Shown: positions 1 to 7,802 of the stretch, piece after piece
How positions within the stretch are numbered: position 1 is the stretch's first letter
Layout: each line of letters opens with the position of its first letter
Assembly (NCBI RefSeq): GCF_014284475.1
Contig: NZ_WJBC01000002.1
Location: 62,001-126,000 of the forward strand
DNA: 64,000 bases
DNA from: Acetobacterium fimetarium
GTDB lineage: Bacteria; Bacillota; Clostridia; Eubacteriales; Eubacteriaceae
Direction: 5' to 3'
Program-made: the position numbers and the translations under genes
The notes under the pieces: model-generated
Database searches by the model: none
The model's input: the letters and a program-made list of their open reading frames with translations, nothing else
Told to the model about the DNA's origin: nothing

Positions 1-480
1 TATCCCGACCGAATGGCCTCGCGAATTCTGGGGATGGGGGACGTGCTGTCTCTGATCGATAAAGCCCAGAACATGATGGATGAAGAAAAGGCCAAACAGC
101 TCGAAGAAAAATTAAAAACTCAGGACTTTGATCTCAATGATTTTCTGGAGCAGATCAAACAGTTTGAAGATATGGGCTCGATCAGCAGTTTGCTGGAAAT
201 GATGCCCGCCGCCAATCAAAAGGCGTTTAAAAACATGGATTTGTCGCAAACCGATACCAAACGAACCGAAGCCATCATTTTGTCGATGACCAAAGAAGAA
301 CGACACAAACCCGGCATGATCAATGCCAGCCGCCGGAAGCGGATTGCTTTAGGCAGCGGCACCAAAGTGGCGGATGTCAATCGCCTGTTAAAAGGTTTTG
401 AGCAGTCAAAAAAAATGATGAAACAGATGTCAAATCCGAATATTGCGAAAAAAGGCCGCATGAAGTTGCCTTTTATGTAA
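1..480 (+). CDS. ffh: Signal recognition particle protein Ffh, C-terminal part (5' end outside window)
   Basis: Partial gene: the reading frame is already open at base 1 (Y-P-D-R before the first internal Met), so the start lies upstream. The visible 159 residues are the end of the G domain linker and the methionine-rich M domain that binds 4.5S/6S-type SRP RNA and signal peptides. The segment MASRILGMGDVLSLIDKA and the late SRRKRIALGSGT motif are diagnostic of Ffh. The protein ends in a basic, Met-rich tail (MKQMSNP...KLPFM). It delivers ribosome-nascent chains to the FtsY receptor at the membrane. It lies 57 bases upstream of rpsP in the same direction, the usual Firmicute ffh-rpsP order. 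Confidence 0.97.
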   Translation, partial: YPDRMASRILGMGDVLSLIDKAQNMMDEEKAKQLEEKLKTQDFDLNDFLEQIKQFEDMGSISSLLEMMPAANQKAFKNMDLSQTDTKRTEAIILSMTKEERHKPGMINASRRKRIALGSGTKVADVNRLLKGFEQSKKMMKQMSNPNIAKKGRMKLPFM

Positions 481-537
481 AATGTTATCAAGGACTCTAA
501 GTCATGAGATAAAGAAGTTAAGAAAGGGGGAAATAAA

Positions 538-783
538 ATGTCAGTAAAAATTAGATTAAAAAGAATGGGTAAAAAGAAAAAACCTTTTTATAGAATCGTC
601 GTTGCTGATGCACGAGCACCACGTGATGGAAAATTCATTGAAGAAATTGGCTATTACAATCCTTGCATCGAACCGAACATTGTAAAAGTTGATGCCGAAA
701 AAGCAAAAGCATGGTTAGCTAATGGTGCAAAACCAACAGATACCGTTAAATATTTACTAAAAAAAGAAAACGTAATCGAGTAG
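538..783 (+). CDS. rpsP: 30S ribosomal protein S16
   Basis: 81 residues, the normal length for bacterial S16. The N-terminus [19 protein letters not shown] and the following [19 protein letters not shown] are the conserved S16 core. It is an assembly protein of the 30S body that contacts 16S rRNA. A strong AAAGGGGG ribosome-binding site sits just before the ATG. It heads the rpsP-khpA-rimM-trmD-rplS order typical of Firmicutes and is separated from khpA by only a few bases, so the genes are probably co-transcribed. Confidence 0.98.
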   Translation: MSVKIRLKRMGKKKKPFYRIVVADARAPRDGKFIEEIGYYNPCIEPNIVKVDAEKAKAWLANGAKPTDTVKYLLKKENVIE

Positions 784-799
784 TATCAGGAGGTAAATG

Positions 800-1033
800 A
801 TGAAAGAACTTGTGGAAGTTATTGCAAAGTCTCTGGTTGATCACCCCGATGCCGTCTCTGTCCAGGAAGTTGAAGGCGAACAATCCATTATTTTAGAATT
901 GAAAGTTGCTGACGATGATATGGGCAAGGTAATCGGAAAACAGGGGCGAATCGCAAAAGCAATTCGTACCGTCATAAAAGCCGCTGCCACGAAAGAGGAC
1001 AAACGTGTCATGCTGGAGATCATCCAGCAGTAA
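800..1033 (+). CDS. khpA: KH-domain RNA-binding protein KhpA
   Basis: About 77 residues consisting of a single type II KH domain; the GxxG loop is visible as [16 protein letters not shown]. KhpA (YlqC) is known to pair with KhpB/Jag in RNA binding and cell-size control in Gram-positive bacteria; the partner is not in this window. Two ATGs occur in tandem at 797 and 800; AGGAGG at 788-793 is spaced better for the second, so 800 is chosen. It lies between rpsP and rimM as in many Firmicutes. A palindromic repeat element follows directly and separates it from rimM by 287 bases. Confidence 0.93.
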   Translation: MKELVEVIAKSLVDHPDAVSVQEVEGEQSIILELKVADDDMGKVIGKQGRIAKAIRTVIKAAATKEDKRVMLEIIQQ

Positions 1034-1320
1034 GGCATGGGGCTGTGTATACAGCTCTTTTTTTTTCGCAACCGAACAGCCGTAGGCTGTGCGGTCAGTT
1101 CGATGAAACGGACTAAAGGTAAAAAGCAACCGGAGTACCGACAATTGTTACATCATGTTGTGTGCATCAGAGCGGACATCTCGAAGAGTGTCCGATTCTG
1201 CAGCACCACAACAGATTAACAATCGTCGGTACGGGTTTAGCAACAACCTGCTGAAAACAGCGTCCTGAACTGACCGCAAAGCAATAATTGTTTGCTTTTT
1301 ATTATGATCAGGAGAAGAAG
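1034..1320. repeat. Intergenic repeat region between khpA and rimM (palindromic element, copy A)
   Basis: No gene is seen here. The core is a 98-bp element at 1135-1232 with ends GTACCGACAATTGTTA and TTAACAATCGTCGGTAC, which are near-perfect inverted repeats. Its centre folds as a second hairpin (CGGACA ... TGTCCG around 1173-1194). Outside it lies a further pair of inverted arms, TGCGGTCAGTTC (about 1090-1101) and GAACTGACCGCA (about 1267-1278). The same core recurs at 21820-21917, and its ends recur in the 210-bp copies at 4552 and 6103. The flank CAGTTCGATGAAACGGAC is also found inverted at 6323-6352. Because it lies inside a probable operon it should be transcribed and fold into a long stem. 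Confidence 0.85.
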
Positions 1321-1833
1321 ATGAAAGATAACCACTTGATAATCATTGGCCGCATCATTGGTGTTCATGGCATCAAGGGCGAGTTGAAGGTGCTGCCTTT
1401 AACTGACGATCCGGGACGTTTCTATGATTTGGAATCCGTCACTTTAGTGAAGGGGGAAACCGAACAGGAGGTTGCGATTACCGCCTGTCGTTTGCATAAA
1501 ACCAATGTGCTGCTGTTTCTGGATGGCGTAAAAACCCGGAATGACGCGGAAGCATTGATTGGCCGCGAAGTGGGAATTTCCCGGGAGCTGGCGGTGGCGC
1601 TGAACGAAGATGAATTCTTTGTTGAAGATCTGATCGGTTTGCCGGTTTACAATGACGGCGAGCTGTTGGGAAAAATAACCGATATCCTGCAGACCGGTGG
1701 TGTCGATGTGTACACCATCACCGGCGGCAAAAAAACCTATTGTGTGCCGGCCCGGAAAATCTATTTTAAAACGGTTGATCTTGGCAGTCGCCGGATTGAT
1801 GCGGCGATTCCGCAGGAAATTCTGGAGCTATGA
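1321..1833 (+). CDS. rimM: 16S rRNA processing protein RimM
   Basis: 170 residues from the ATG at 1321, chosen because AGGAG lies a few bases before it; a longer frame from 1288 has no ribosome-binding site. The N-terminal RimM domain begins with IIGRIIGVHGIKGELKVLP, the family signature, and the C-terminal PRC-barrel is seen around EDEFFVEDLIGLPVYNDGELLGKI and VDVYTITGGKKTYCVPA. RimM helps mature the 30S head and binds S19. Its stop codon overlaps the trmD start by 4 bases (ATGA type), indicating translational coupling. Confidence 0.96.
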   Translation: MKDNHLIIIGRIIGVHGIKGELKVLPLTDDPGRFYDLESVTLVKGETEQEVAITACRLHKTNVLLFLDGVKTRNDAEALIGREVGISRELAVALNEDEFFVEDLIGLPVYNDGELLGKITDILQTGGVDVYTITGGKKTYCVPARKIYFKTVDLGSRRIDAAIPQEILEL

Positions 1834-2528
1834 AATATTATTTTCTGACCTTGTTTCCCGAAATATTTCAGGCGTATTTTCAGAGCGGCATGATTGGTCG
1901 CGGGGTGAAAGCAGGAATCATTGAATACGAAGTGATCAATATCCGCGATTTTTCAGGCAACAAGCATCATAAGGTCGATGATTCCCCCTACGGCGGCGGC
2001 GCCGGGATGGTGATGGCAGCAAAACCGATTGCCGATGCCCTTAAAAGCATCCCCGACTACAGCCAGTATCCGGTGATCTATCTGTCGCCGGGCGGCAGAA
2101 CGTTCGCGCAGAAGGACGGCATCGCCTTAGCGCAGCAGCCGGGGCTTATTTTTATCTGCGGTCATTATGAAGGCATCGACCAGCGGGTCATTGACCGTTA
2201 CGTCACTATGGAAATTTCGGTCGGCGATTATGTTTTAACCGGCGGTGAGTTGCCCGCCTTAACGCTGGCGGATGCGATCGCGAGGCATCTGCCCGGATTT
2301 TTGGGGAACTGCGACAGTTTAGCCGAAGAATCATTTGAGGCTGATCTGCTGGAGTATCCGCAGTTCACGAAACCGCGTGAGTTTGAAGGCATGGAAGTGC
2401 CGGAAATTCTCTTGTCCGGGCATCATGAAGCGATCAGAAAATGGCGGATCGAACAAGCCGAGGAGAAAACACGAAAAAATCGGCCTGATTTATATGAAAA
2501 ATATGAAAAAAACTTGCAAAAAAAATAG
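1830..2528 (+). CDS. trmD: tRNA (guanine-N1-)-methyltransferase TrmD
   Basis: 232 residues, the usual length. TrmD methylates G37 of tRNAs next to the anticodon using S-adenosylmethionine, preventing frameshifts. The SPOUT trefoil-knot region is clear: YLSPGGRTFAQ, FICGHYEGIDQRV, and EISVGDYVLTGGELPA. It starts within the rimM stop codon. The 3' end of the gene also holds the -35 element of a probable rplS promoter. Confidence 0.97.
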   Translation: MKYYFLTLFPEIFQAYFQSGMIGRGVKAGIIEYEVINIRDFSGNKHHKVDDSPYGGGAGMVMAAKPIADALKSIPDYSQYPVIYLSPGGRTFAQKDGIALAQQPGLIFICGHYEGIDQRVIDRYVTMEISVGDYVLTGGELPALTLADAIARHLPGFLGNCDSLAEESFEADLLEYPQFTKPREFEGMEVPEILLSGHHEAIRKWRIEQAEEKTRKNRPDLYEKYEKNLQKK

Positions 2529-2542
2529 ATCCAGTGTATAAT
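2514..2542 (+). promoter_or_regulatory. Probable sigma-A promoter for rplS
   Basis: TTGCAA (2514-2519), a 17-base spacer, then TATAAT (2537-2542). The -35 box lies inside the end of trmD. This would give rplS its own promoter and a leader of about 70 bases, in addition to read-through from the upstream operon. The leader could carry a ribosomal-protein leader structure, but none can be asserted by eye. Confidence 0.6.
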
Positions 2543-2620
2543 TCATTGGTATGATATTAATAGAGATGGTCCTCTGTACTTGATACACGAACGTCGAAAA
2601 TCGAATTTAAGGAGAAAAAA

Positions 2621-2965
2621 ATGGACATTATCAAAAAGATTCAATTGGAAAACATGAAGGCAGAGGCACCAAAGTTCAGCGTTGGTGATACTGTCAAAGT
2701 TCATGTAAAAATAGTCGAAGGTAAACGCGAAAGAATCCAGATTTTTGAAGGCATCGTATTGAAAAAACAAAACGGCGGTGTTGGCGAAACATTTACGGTA
2801 CGTAAGATTTCTTCCGGCGTTGGTGTCGAAAGAACCTTCCTGATCCATTCACCCAAGATTGAAAAAGTTGAAATTGTTCGACACGGTAAAGTGCGTCGAG
2901 CTAAACTGAACTATCTTCGTGATCGTGTTGGTAAAGCAGCAAAAGTCAAAGAAAAAAGAGCGTAA
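2621..2965 (+). CDS. rplS: 50S ribosomal protein L19
   Basis: 114 residues, typical of L19. Recognisable from [34 protein letters not shown] and the [14 protein letters not shown] segment. L19 lies at the 30S-50S interface. A ribosome-binding site AAGGAG precedes the ATG. It closes the rpsP-to-rplS operon and is followed within a few bases by a strong intrinsic terminator. Confidence 0.98.
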   Translation: MDIIKKIQLENMKAEAPKFSVGDTVKVHVKIVEGKRERIQIFEGIVLKKQNGGVGETFTVRKISSGVGVERTFLIHSPKIEKVEIVRHGKVRRAKLNYLRDRVGKAAKVKEKRA

Positions 2966-2968
2966 TTC

Positions 2969-2991
2969 AGAGGCTGTCAAGCCTCTTTTTT
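2969..2991 (+). terminator. Intrinsic terminator after rplS
   Basis: AGAGGCT, loop GTCA, AGCCTCT (7-bp stem) followed by a run of six T. It ends the rpsP-khpA-rimM-trmD-rplS transcript. Confidence 0.9.
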
Positions 2992-3138
2992 GGTTATTTT
3001 CATGAAATCATGCTCCAGCGAAGCTCACATAAACATAAACTGACGTTGCTTTGATGTTGGTTTACGCAAACCGGCCGCGACGCATACGGCAGTTTTACAA
3101 CCACTTAACTGGTTATTTTATAGCAAGGAAGTAAAAAA

Positions 3139-3666
3139 ATGAGAGAAGATGAAAAGTCCAAAGGTAATTTGGAACTGAAAGAATGGATACAATCTGCATT
3201 AATTGCCATTATTCTGGCTTTTATTATCAAGATGTTTTTATTCGACTTCGTGATGGTTCAGGGAAGCTCAATGTTCCCGACGCTGGAAGAGGGAAACCGG
3301 TTGATTGTCAATAAAATCGGCTATACCATCGGCGAACCGGATTATGGCGATATTGTCATCCTCAGTTACAGTGATAGTGTCGAGTATGTCAAGCGGGTCA
3401 TCGGCAAAGCCGGCGATACCATTGAAATAAAAGATATGGTGGTCTACCGCAACGGTGAAGCCCTGAGCGAGGATTATATCAATACCCAGGCGTACGAGGA
3501 TTTTGCCAAAGTCACCGTTCCGGACGGCACTTATTTTGTGATGGGTGATAACCGGGCAAACAGTTCCGACAGCCGCTATCCAAGCCTTGGTTTTGTAAAA
3601 AAAGATGCCATTGACGGTAAAGTGATTTTCAGAATCTGGCCTTTCACTGAAGTCGGGACGGTATAG
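3139..3666 (+). CDS. lepB: Signal peptidase I
   Basis: 175 residues, the short Gram-positive type with one N-terminal membrane segment (about residues 16-36). It cleaves signal peptides of secreted proteins at the outer face of the membrane. The catalytic serine is in VQGSSMFPTL (Ser44) and the general-base lysine is in VEYVKRVIG (Lys85); the later GDNRANSSDSR box is also conserved. The stop codon is followed two bases later by the rbgA start, so the two genes are probably co-transcribed. Confidence 0.96.
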   Translation: MREDEKSKGNLELKEWIQSALIAIILAFIIKMFLFDFVMVQGSSMFPTLEEGNRLIVNKIGYTIGEPDYGDIVILSYSDSVEYVKRVIGKAGDTIEIKDMVVYRNGEALSEDYINTQAYEDFAKVTVPDGTYFVMGDNRANSSDSRYPSLGFVKKDAIDGKVIFRIWPFTEVGTV

Positions 3667-3668
3667 TA

Positions 3669-4505
3669 ATGACGGAAGAAAAAATCGAATATATCCAATG
3701 GTATCCTGGCCATATGGCCAAGGCCAACCGGGAAATAAAGGAAAAGCTCAAACTGATTGACGTGGTCATCGAAGTGGTGGACGCCCGTTTGCCGCTTTCG
3801 AGCAAAAACCCGGAAATCAATCAATACACCTGGAACAAACAGCATATCCTCTTATTGAATAAAGCGGATTTGGCTGATCCGGATGTCAGTCAGGACTGGA
3901 TCGACTGGTTCAAGAAAAATACCGATATTCAGGAAATCATGCTCTACGATGCCTTTGACCGGCGCCATAAAACAGAATTGGTCAAACAGATCCAGCGCCT
4001 GAATGTCAAAAACAAGGCGCAATTAAAATGCATGATCTGTGGCATTCCCAACGTGGGCAAATCGACGGTCATAAACAGCCTGATCGGAAAAAAGAAAACC
4101 CAGGTTGGCAACAAGCCGGGCGTGACAAAGGGTCAGCAGTGGCTCAGCACGCCGGATAAACTGATGCTGCTGGACACCCCGGGAATTTTATGGCCCAAGT
4201 TTGAAGATCCGTTGGTGGGTTTACACCTGGCCTGGCTGGGTTCGATCAAAGATACCATTTATGAAAAAGAGAACATTGCTGCGGATCTGTTAAAATATCT
4301 GGTGGCTTACTATCCGGATGAACTGGAAGTGCTGTATAAGATCACGCTCGACGATAAAAATCTTCCGGAAGTCTTTGATGCCATTGCCAAAAGCCGTGGT
4401 CTGCTGTTACGAGCGGGAGAATACGATTATACCCGCACCAGTGTCCTGCTGCTGAACGACTTTAAAAATGGCCGTATCGGCCGAATTACACTGGAACGCC
4501 CCTAA
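3669..4505 (+). CDS. rbgA: Ribosome biogenesis GTPase RbgA (YlqF)
   Basis: 278 residues, circularly permuted GTPase: the G4 motif (LLNKADL, about residue 60) precedes G1 (CGIPNVGKSTVIN, about residue 125) and G3 (DTPGILWP). The N-terminus YIQWYPGHMAKANREIKE is the RbgA signature. It acts in late assembly of the 50S subunit. It follows lepB by two bases, and upstream L19 and downstream RNase HII are its usual Firmicute neighbours. Confidence 0.96.
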   Translation: MTEEKIEYIQWYPGHMAKANREIKEKLKLIDVVIEVVDARLPLSSKNPEINQYTWNKQHILLLNKADLADPDVSQDWIDWFKKNTDIQEIMLYDAFDRRHKTELVKQIQRLNVKNKAQLKCMICGIPNVGKSTVINSLIGKKKTQVGNKPGVTKGQQWLSTPDKLMLLDTPGILWPKFEDPLVGLHLAWLGSIKDTIYEKENIAADLLKYLVAYYPDELEVLYKITLDDKNLPEVFDAIAKSRGLLLRAGEYDYTRTSVLLLNDFKNGRIGRITLERP

Positions 4506-4816
4506 TAAAAACAGTGCCGTATCGGCGCTGCTCAGTTGGGCGGCAAAAACCGTACCGACCAATTGTTAATCAGTTGGTTGCGGCAACTCAGACAAAACTG
4601 CCGTTTGCTTCGTTGCCGGGATTCACGAAATCATTTCTACACTGTACGGCGGACAGTTCTCCGAACGGTTCGCCTACACGTTACGAAATGGTTTGTGATT
4701 CCCGGCCGCTCCGCTCATTTTGTTCATACAGCCGACAACACGATGTAACAATTGTCGGTACTCCGTTTGTGTTTTGTCTACTGTCGCAATAGTGCCTAAA
4801 CCGGCGCTTTTTTTTT
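4506..4816. repeat. Palindromic repeat element, 210-bp form (copy B), with flanking terminator
   Basis: The element spans 4552-4761 with inverted ends GTACCGACCAATTGTTA and TAACAATTGTCGGTAC. Nested inside (4615-4706) is a second palindrome with arms around GCCGGGATTCAC and GTGATTCCCGGC and a central hairpin GGCGGACAGT ... ACGGTTCGCC. It is almost identical to the copy at 6103-6312. An AGTGCC...CGGCGCT hairpin occurs on both sides (about 4512-4528 and 4791-4808), the right one continuing into nine T as a terminator. Open frames inside the element are by-products of the repeat and are not called as genes. Confidence 0.85.
4792..4816 (+). terminator. Intrinsic terminator downstream of rbgA and the repeat
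   Basis: GTGCC, loop TAAACC, GGCGC, then nine T (4808-4816). It likely ends the lepB-rbgA transcript after the palindromic element. Confidence 0.75.
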
Positions 4817-4838
4817 GCTCAATATCAGGATCATGGCA

Positions 4839-4867
4839 TTCAACAAATATGGAAGTTGTAGTATAAT
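4839..4867 (+). promoter_or_regulatory. Probable promoter for rnhB-yraN
   Basis: TTCAAC (4839-4844), 17-base spacer, TATAAT (4862-4867), about 60 bases before the rnhB start. The -35 box is only moderately close to consensus. Confidence 0.5.
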
Positions 4868-4926
4868 GGGGACATACGAACCGGTGCCATCAACAAGACC
4901 GGGTTAAAACTGAAAAAGAGGGTGCT

Positions 4927-5703
4927 ATGAATTCATTTCAGAATATGACCGTTAAATCGATAAAAGAGATCGTGGCCAATTTGAATAGTGAGCGTTATCA
5001 AGAGACGATTCCGCTACTGAAAGCTGATTCCCGCGTGGCCGTGCAGAAGATGGGTCTTTCGCTGGAAAAAAAGCTGCTGGCAATCGCTGCTGAAACGCAG
5101 CGAATCGAAAAAATGAAGAGCCTGGAAGCGTCGTATTATGCCAAAGGCATCAAAAGAATCGGCGGGATCGATGAGGTCGGGCGGGGGCCGCTGGCCGGTC
5201 CGGTGGTAACCTGTGTGATTATCCTGAAACCGGATTCTCATCGGCTGTACGTCAATGATTCAAAAAAACTGTCGCAAAAGATGCGTGAGCATCTCTGTGA
5301 ACAGCTCCTGGAGGATGCCCAGGACTACGCCATCGGCATGGTTGACAATGACATTATTGATCAGATCAACATTCTCAATGCCACCAAAAAAGCCATGACG
5401 GACTCATTGACCGCACTCAAAGATCCGCCGGAGCTGCTGCTGATCGATGCGCTGCAAATCAATACGGCGATTCCCCAAAAATCGCTTATTCATGGCGATG
5501 CCATCAGTTACGCCATTGCCGCGGCCAGCATCGTGGCCAAGGTCTACCGGGACAATCTGATGCAGATTTATCATCAGGAATACCCGGAATATGGGTTTGA
5601 CCATAATATGGGTTACGGCACGGCGGCCCACATTGCGGCCTTGAGAGAATACGGACCGACGCCGATTCATCGAAAAAGCTTTATTTCTAATCTGGTGCGG
5701 TGA
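4927..5703 (+). CDS. rnhB: Ribonuclease HII
   Basis: 258 residues. RNase HII removes ribonucleotides from DNA and RNA-DNA hybrids. The catalytic core starts near residue 78 with GGIDEVGRGPLAGPVV (the Asp-Glu pair), continues with VNDSKKLS and the later aspartate in LLLIDAL. The N-terminal 70 residues (helical, MTVKSIKEIVANLNSERYQE...) are the extension common in Firmicute enzymes. The stop codon overlaps the yraN ATG (TGATG), so translation is coupled. The gene pair is bracketed by two direct copies of a 210-bp repeat. Confidence 0.95.
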   Translation: MNSFQNMTVKSIKEIVANLNSERYQETIPLLKADSRVAVQKMGLSLEKKLLAIAAETQRIEKMKSLEASYYAKGIKRIGGIDEVGRGPLAGPVVTCVIILKPDSHRLYVNDSKKLSQKMREHLCEQLLEDAQDYAIGMVDNDIIDQINILNATKKAMTDSLTALKDPPELLLIDALQINTAIPQKSLIHGDAISYAIAAASIVAKVYRDNLMQIYHQEYPEYGFDHNMGYGTAAHIAALREYGPTPIHRKSFISNLVR

Positions 5704-6068
5704 TGAAAACGCACAATGTCAAAAAAGGAAACCAGGGGGAAGCATTGGCAGTTGCCTTTCTTACAAATGCCAATCACCGTATTTGTGAGCGGAATTATAA
5801 AAAACAGTCCGGCGAAATCGATCTGATCACACTCGATGGCGATACGCTGGTTTTCGTCGAAGTCAAATATCGGAAAAATCTGGATTATGGCTATCCCCGA
5901 GAAGCCGTTACGGTAGCGAAGCAGCGACGGATTTCCAAAACGGCGCTCTGGTATATCAAGGAGAAAAAACTCTACGACTGCAACGTCCGGTTTGATGTGA
6001 TCGAAATCTATTTCGATAAAGACGGCCAGCAGATCATCAATCATCTGGAAAACGCCTTTACCTATTAA
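5703..6068 (+). CDS. yraN: UPF0102 (YraN) nuclease-like protein
   Basis: About 121 residues. The UPF0102 family has a restriction-endonuclease-like fold, seen here as GEIDLITLDGDTLVFVEVKYR; its precise role is not established, though it is almost always beside rnhB. The ATG at 5703 overlaps the rnhB stop; a GTG at 5700 would add one residue. It is followed directly by a palindromic repeat. Confidence 0.88.
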   Translation: MKTHNVKKGNQGEALAVAFLTNANHRICERNYKKQSGEIDLITLDGDTLVFVEVKYRKNLDYGYPREAVTVAKQRRISKTALWYIKEKKLYDCNVRFDVIEIYFDKDGQQIINHLENAFTY

Positions 6069-6074
6069 AGGCCT

Positions 6075-6365
6075 GGCGTTCAGCAGGTTGTTGCAAAGAC
6101 CCATACCGACCAATTGTTAATCAGTTGGTTGCGGCAACTCAGACAAAACTGCCGTTTGCAGAGTGGACGGGATTCACGAAATCATTTCTACACTGTACGG
6201 CGGACAGTTCTCCGAACGGTTCGCCTACACGTTACGAAATGGTTTGTGATTCCCGGCCGCTCCGCTCATTTTGTTCATATAGCCGACAACATGATATAAC
6301 AATTGTCGGTACTCCGTTTGTTTTTTCCTTTAGTCCGTTTCATCGAACTGTCCGCCGTACAGCAT
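6075..6365. repeat. Palindromic repeat element, 210-bp form (copy C)
   Basis: The core spans 6103-6312 with inverted ends ATACCGACCAATTGTTA and TAACAATTGTCGGTAC. It has the same length as copy B (4552-4761) and differs at only a few positions. The left flank TTCAGCAGGTTGTTGC (from 6080) recurs inverted at about 1240-1256 beside copy A, and the right flank (6323-6352) is the inverse of 1096-1123. Copies B and C are direct repeats that bracket rnhB-yraN. The rest of the gap to 6502 holds only a terminator. Confidence 0.85.
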
Positions 6366-6423
6366 AAAAATTGGTTGATTGTAAAGCCAAAGGTACTTTG
6401 TTAATTGTGCGAATTCCATGAAA

Positions 6424-6479
6424 ATAAAAAAAGGACTGTTGCCGACCCGGTGCTTTTTACCGGTGCGCAACAGTCCTTT
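6424..6479 (-). terminator. Intrinsic terminator of the MazG-like gene
   Basis: Arms AAAGGACTGTTGC (6430-6442) and GCAACAGTCCTTT (6467-6479) form a 13-bp stem with a further inner CCGGT/ACCGG stem. On the minus strand it runs into seven T, so it ends the gene at 6503-6823. Confidence 0.85.
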
Positions 6480-6502
6480 AGCGTTTCTGCTTAGCGTTAA
6501 TT

Positions 6503-6823
6503 TTATTGGCCATCGTCGACAGAAATCAGAAAGACTTTTTCAGAGTAGGAACCCTTGTTTTCTTTGTTCTGAATTTTCAAATAGTCGATATGAAGGGGTT
6601 CGTAATCGAACGCTTCAACAATGGTCTCCAGCAATTCATAGATGTCGGAGAGTTCATCTTCGGAGGGGCTATTCATAAAAACTTGCGCTTTTTCAAGAAG
6701 CTTATCTTTCAGTGCAGTCCGAATTTCTGATTGGCCCAGGATTTTGTATTCACAGGCACGTCCGCTTTCTCTAATGATTTCAGGAACTTTATCCCGAACA
6801 AGTTTGTTGTATTCAACTTTCAT
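6503..6823 (-). CDS. MazG-superfamily noncanonical NTP pyrophosphohydrolase-like protein
   Basis: 106 residues. The N-terminus YNKLVRDKVPEIIRESG and the helical EDELSDIYELLETIVEAF segment match the COG4997-type branch of the all-alpha NTP pyrophosphatase (MazG/HisE) superfamily, thought to clean up abnormal nucleotides. The canonical ExxExxxD metal-binding helix is seen as SEDELSDIYELLE. It has its own promoter-like TATAAT on the minus strand and its own terminator, so it is a single-gene unit. The substrate is unknown. Confidence 0.75.
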   Translation of the reverse strand: MKVEYNKLVRDKVPEIIRESGRACEYKILGQSEIRTALKDKLLEKAQVFMNSPSEDELSDIYELLETIVEAFDYEPLHIDYLKIQNKENKGSYSEKVFLISVDDGQ

Positions 6824-6842
6824 AATCCATCACCTCACGCTT

Positions 6843-6872
6843 ATTATACCCGCTGCTGCGGTCTAAAAACAA
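6843..6872 (-). promoter_or_regulatory. Probable promoter of the MazG-like gene
   Basis: On the minus strand TATAAT lies at 6848-6843, with a TTGTTT -35 about 18 bases upstream, and a GAGGTGATGG ribosome-binding region before the ATG at 6823. Confidence 0.5.
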
Positions 6873-6929
6873 GTCAGAAAAGTTATTTTAAGAAAAATTT
6901 CAAACTGACGGCAAAGCTAACGGAACGTT

Positions 6930-6997
6930 TTGCAATCGCCTGAAACAGTGATATAATATGAGCAAAATTTGGGCGAGATCGATCAATTCGTTGATCG
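6930..6997 (+). promoter_or_regulatory. Promoter and dyad operator upstream of the SDR gene
   Basis: TTGCAA (6930-6935), 16-base spacer, TATAAT (6952-6957). Twenty-two bases after the -10 box lies a perfect dyad CGATCAA-TTCG-TTGATCG (6980-6997). A near-identical sequence is found at the same distance from the promoter of the FGGY kinase gene (11795-11812). It could be an operator for a shared regulator, or an RNA hairpin with a UUCG tetraloop. Confidence 0.6.
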
Positions 6998-7043
6998 TGC
7001 AGGATTAGGACAAAATAAATTTAGATGCTGGGAGGCAACAAAA

Positions 7044-7802
7044 GTGGATTTGAAACTGAAGGGAAGAAATGCGATTGTAACCGGCGCGTCCCGGGGAATC
7101 GGCAGGGCCATTGCCCTGGGGTTGGCTGAGGAAGGCGTGAATTTGGTCATCACGGGTAGGCATGTCGATGATAAATTGACGGAAGTTGTGGAAAAGGCAA
7201 AAGCTTTGGGGGTCAAGGCTTTTCCGGTTGCGACCAATCTGGAAAACGCGGATGAAGTCCTGACGATGATGAAGGAAGCAGAAACCCTGCTCGGCGATCT
7301 GGATATTCTGATCAATAACGCCGGAATCTGGCTGACCGGATGGATTCAGGACATTCCCCTGGAGGACTGGGAGCTGACGATGGATGTCAATCTGACCGCG
7401 CCGTTTCTCACCTCCCAGTACTTCGCCAAAGCGAACTTAAAAAAGAAACGGCCGGGAAAAATTATCAATGTGACTTCACAGGCTGCCTTTAACGGTTCCA
7501 CGACTGGGCATTCTCATTACGCGGCCAGCAAAGCCGGTATGGTCGCGCTGACCATTTCGATGGCCAGGGAACTTTCTCCCAAGGGGATTACCGTCAACGG
7601 CGTTGCTCCCGGTGTCGTGGAGACGGATTTAATCCGGGAGAGTATTATTGCCAAACCCGGTTATTATGAAGGACGGATTCCGATGGGGCGGGTGGCGCAA
7701 CCGGAAGACGTCGCCAACATCGTGGTTTTCCTGGCCTCGGAGCCGGCATCCTATTTAACCGGCACCACCATCGATGTGACCGGCGGGATGCTGATGCGCT
7801 AG
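7044..7802 (+). CDS. Short-chain dehydrogenase/reductase (SDR)
   Basis: 252 residues from GTG at 7044, chosen because GGGAGG lies eight bases before it and the SDR fold begins at once. The Rossmann motif TGASRGIGRAIA, the NNAG motif (ILINNAGIW), the catalytic Ser region (VTSQAAFNGS) and Tyr-x-x-x-Lys (HYAASKAG) are all present, so an active NAD(P)-dependent oxidoreductase is likely. The C-terminal TGTTIDVTGGMLMR is typical of FabG/glucose-dehydrogenase-like classical SDRs. The substrate is unknown; the dyad shared with the FGGY kinase promoter hints at a role in sugar or polyol metabolism. Confidence 0.85.
   Translation: MDLKLKGRNAIVTGASRGIGRAIALGLAEEGVNLVITGRHVDDKLTEVVEKAKALGVKAFPVATNLENADEVLTMMKEAETLLGDLDILINNAGIWLTGWIQDIPLEDWELTMDVNLTAPFLTSQYFAKANLKKKRPGKIINVTSQAAFNGSTTGHSHYAASKAGMVALTISMARELSPKGITVNGVAPGVVETDLIRESIIAKPGYYEGRIPMGRVAQPEDVANIVVFLASEPASYLTGTTIDVTGGMLMR

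Noticed and set aside
4514-4792. Open frames in the 210-bp repeats (also 6114-6367) that encode similar peptides
   Set aside because: They are translations of the palindromic repeat, in several frames at once, with no ribosome-binding site; similarity between copies is due to the DNA repeat.
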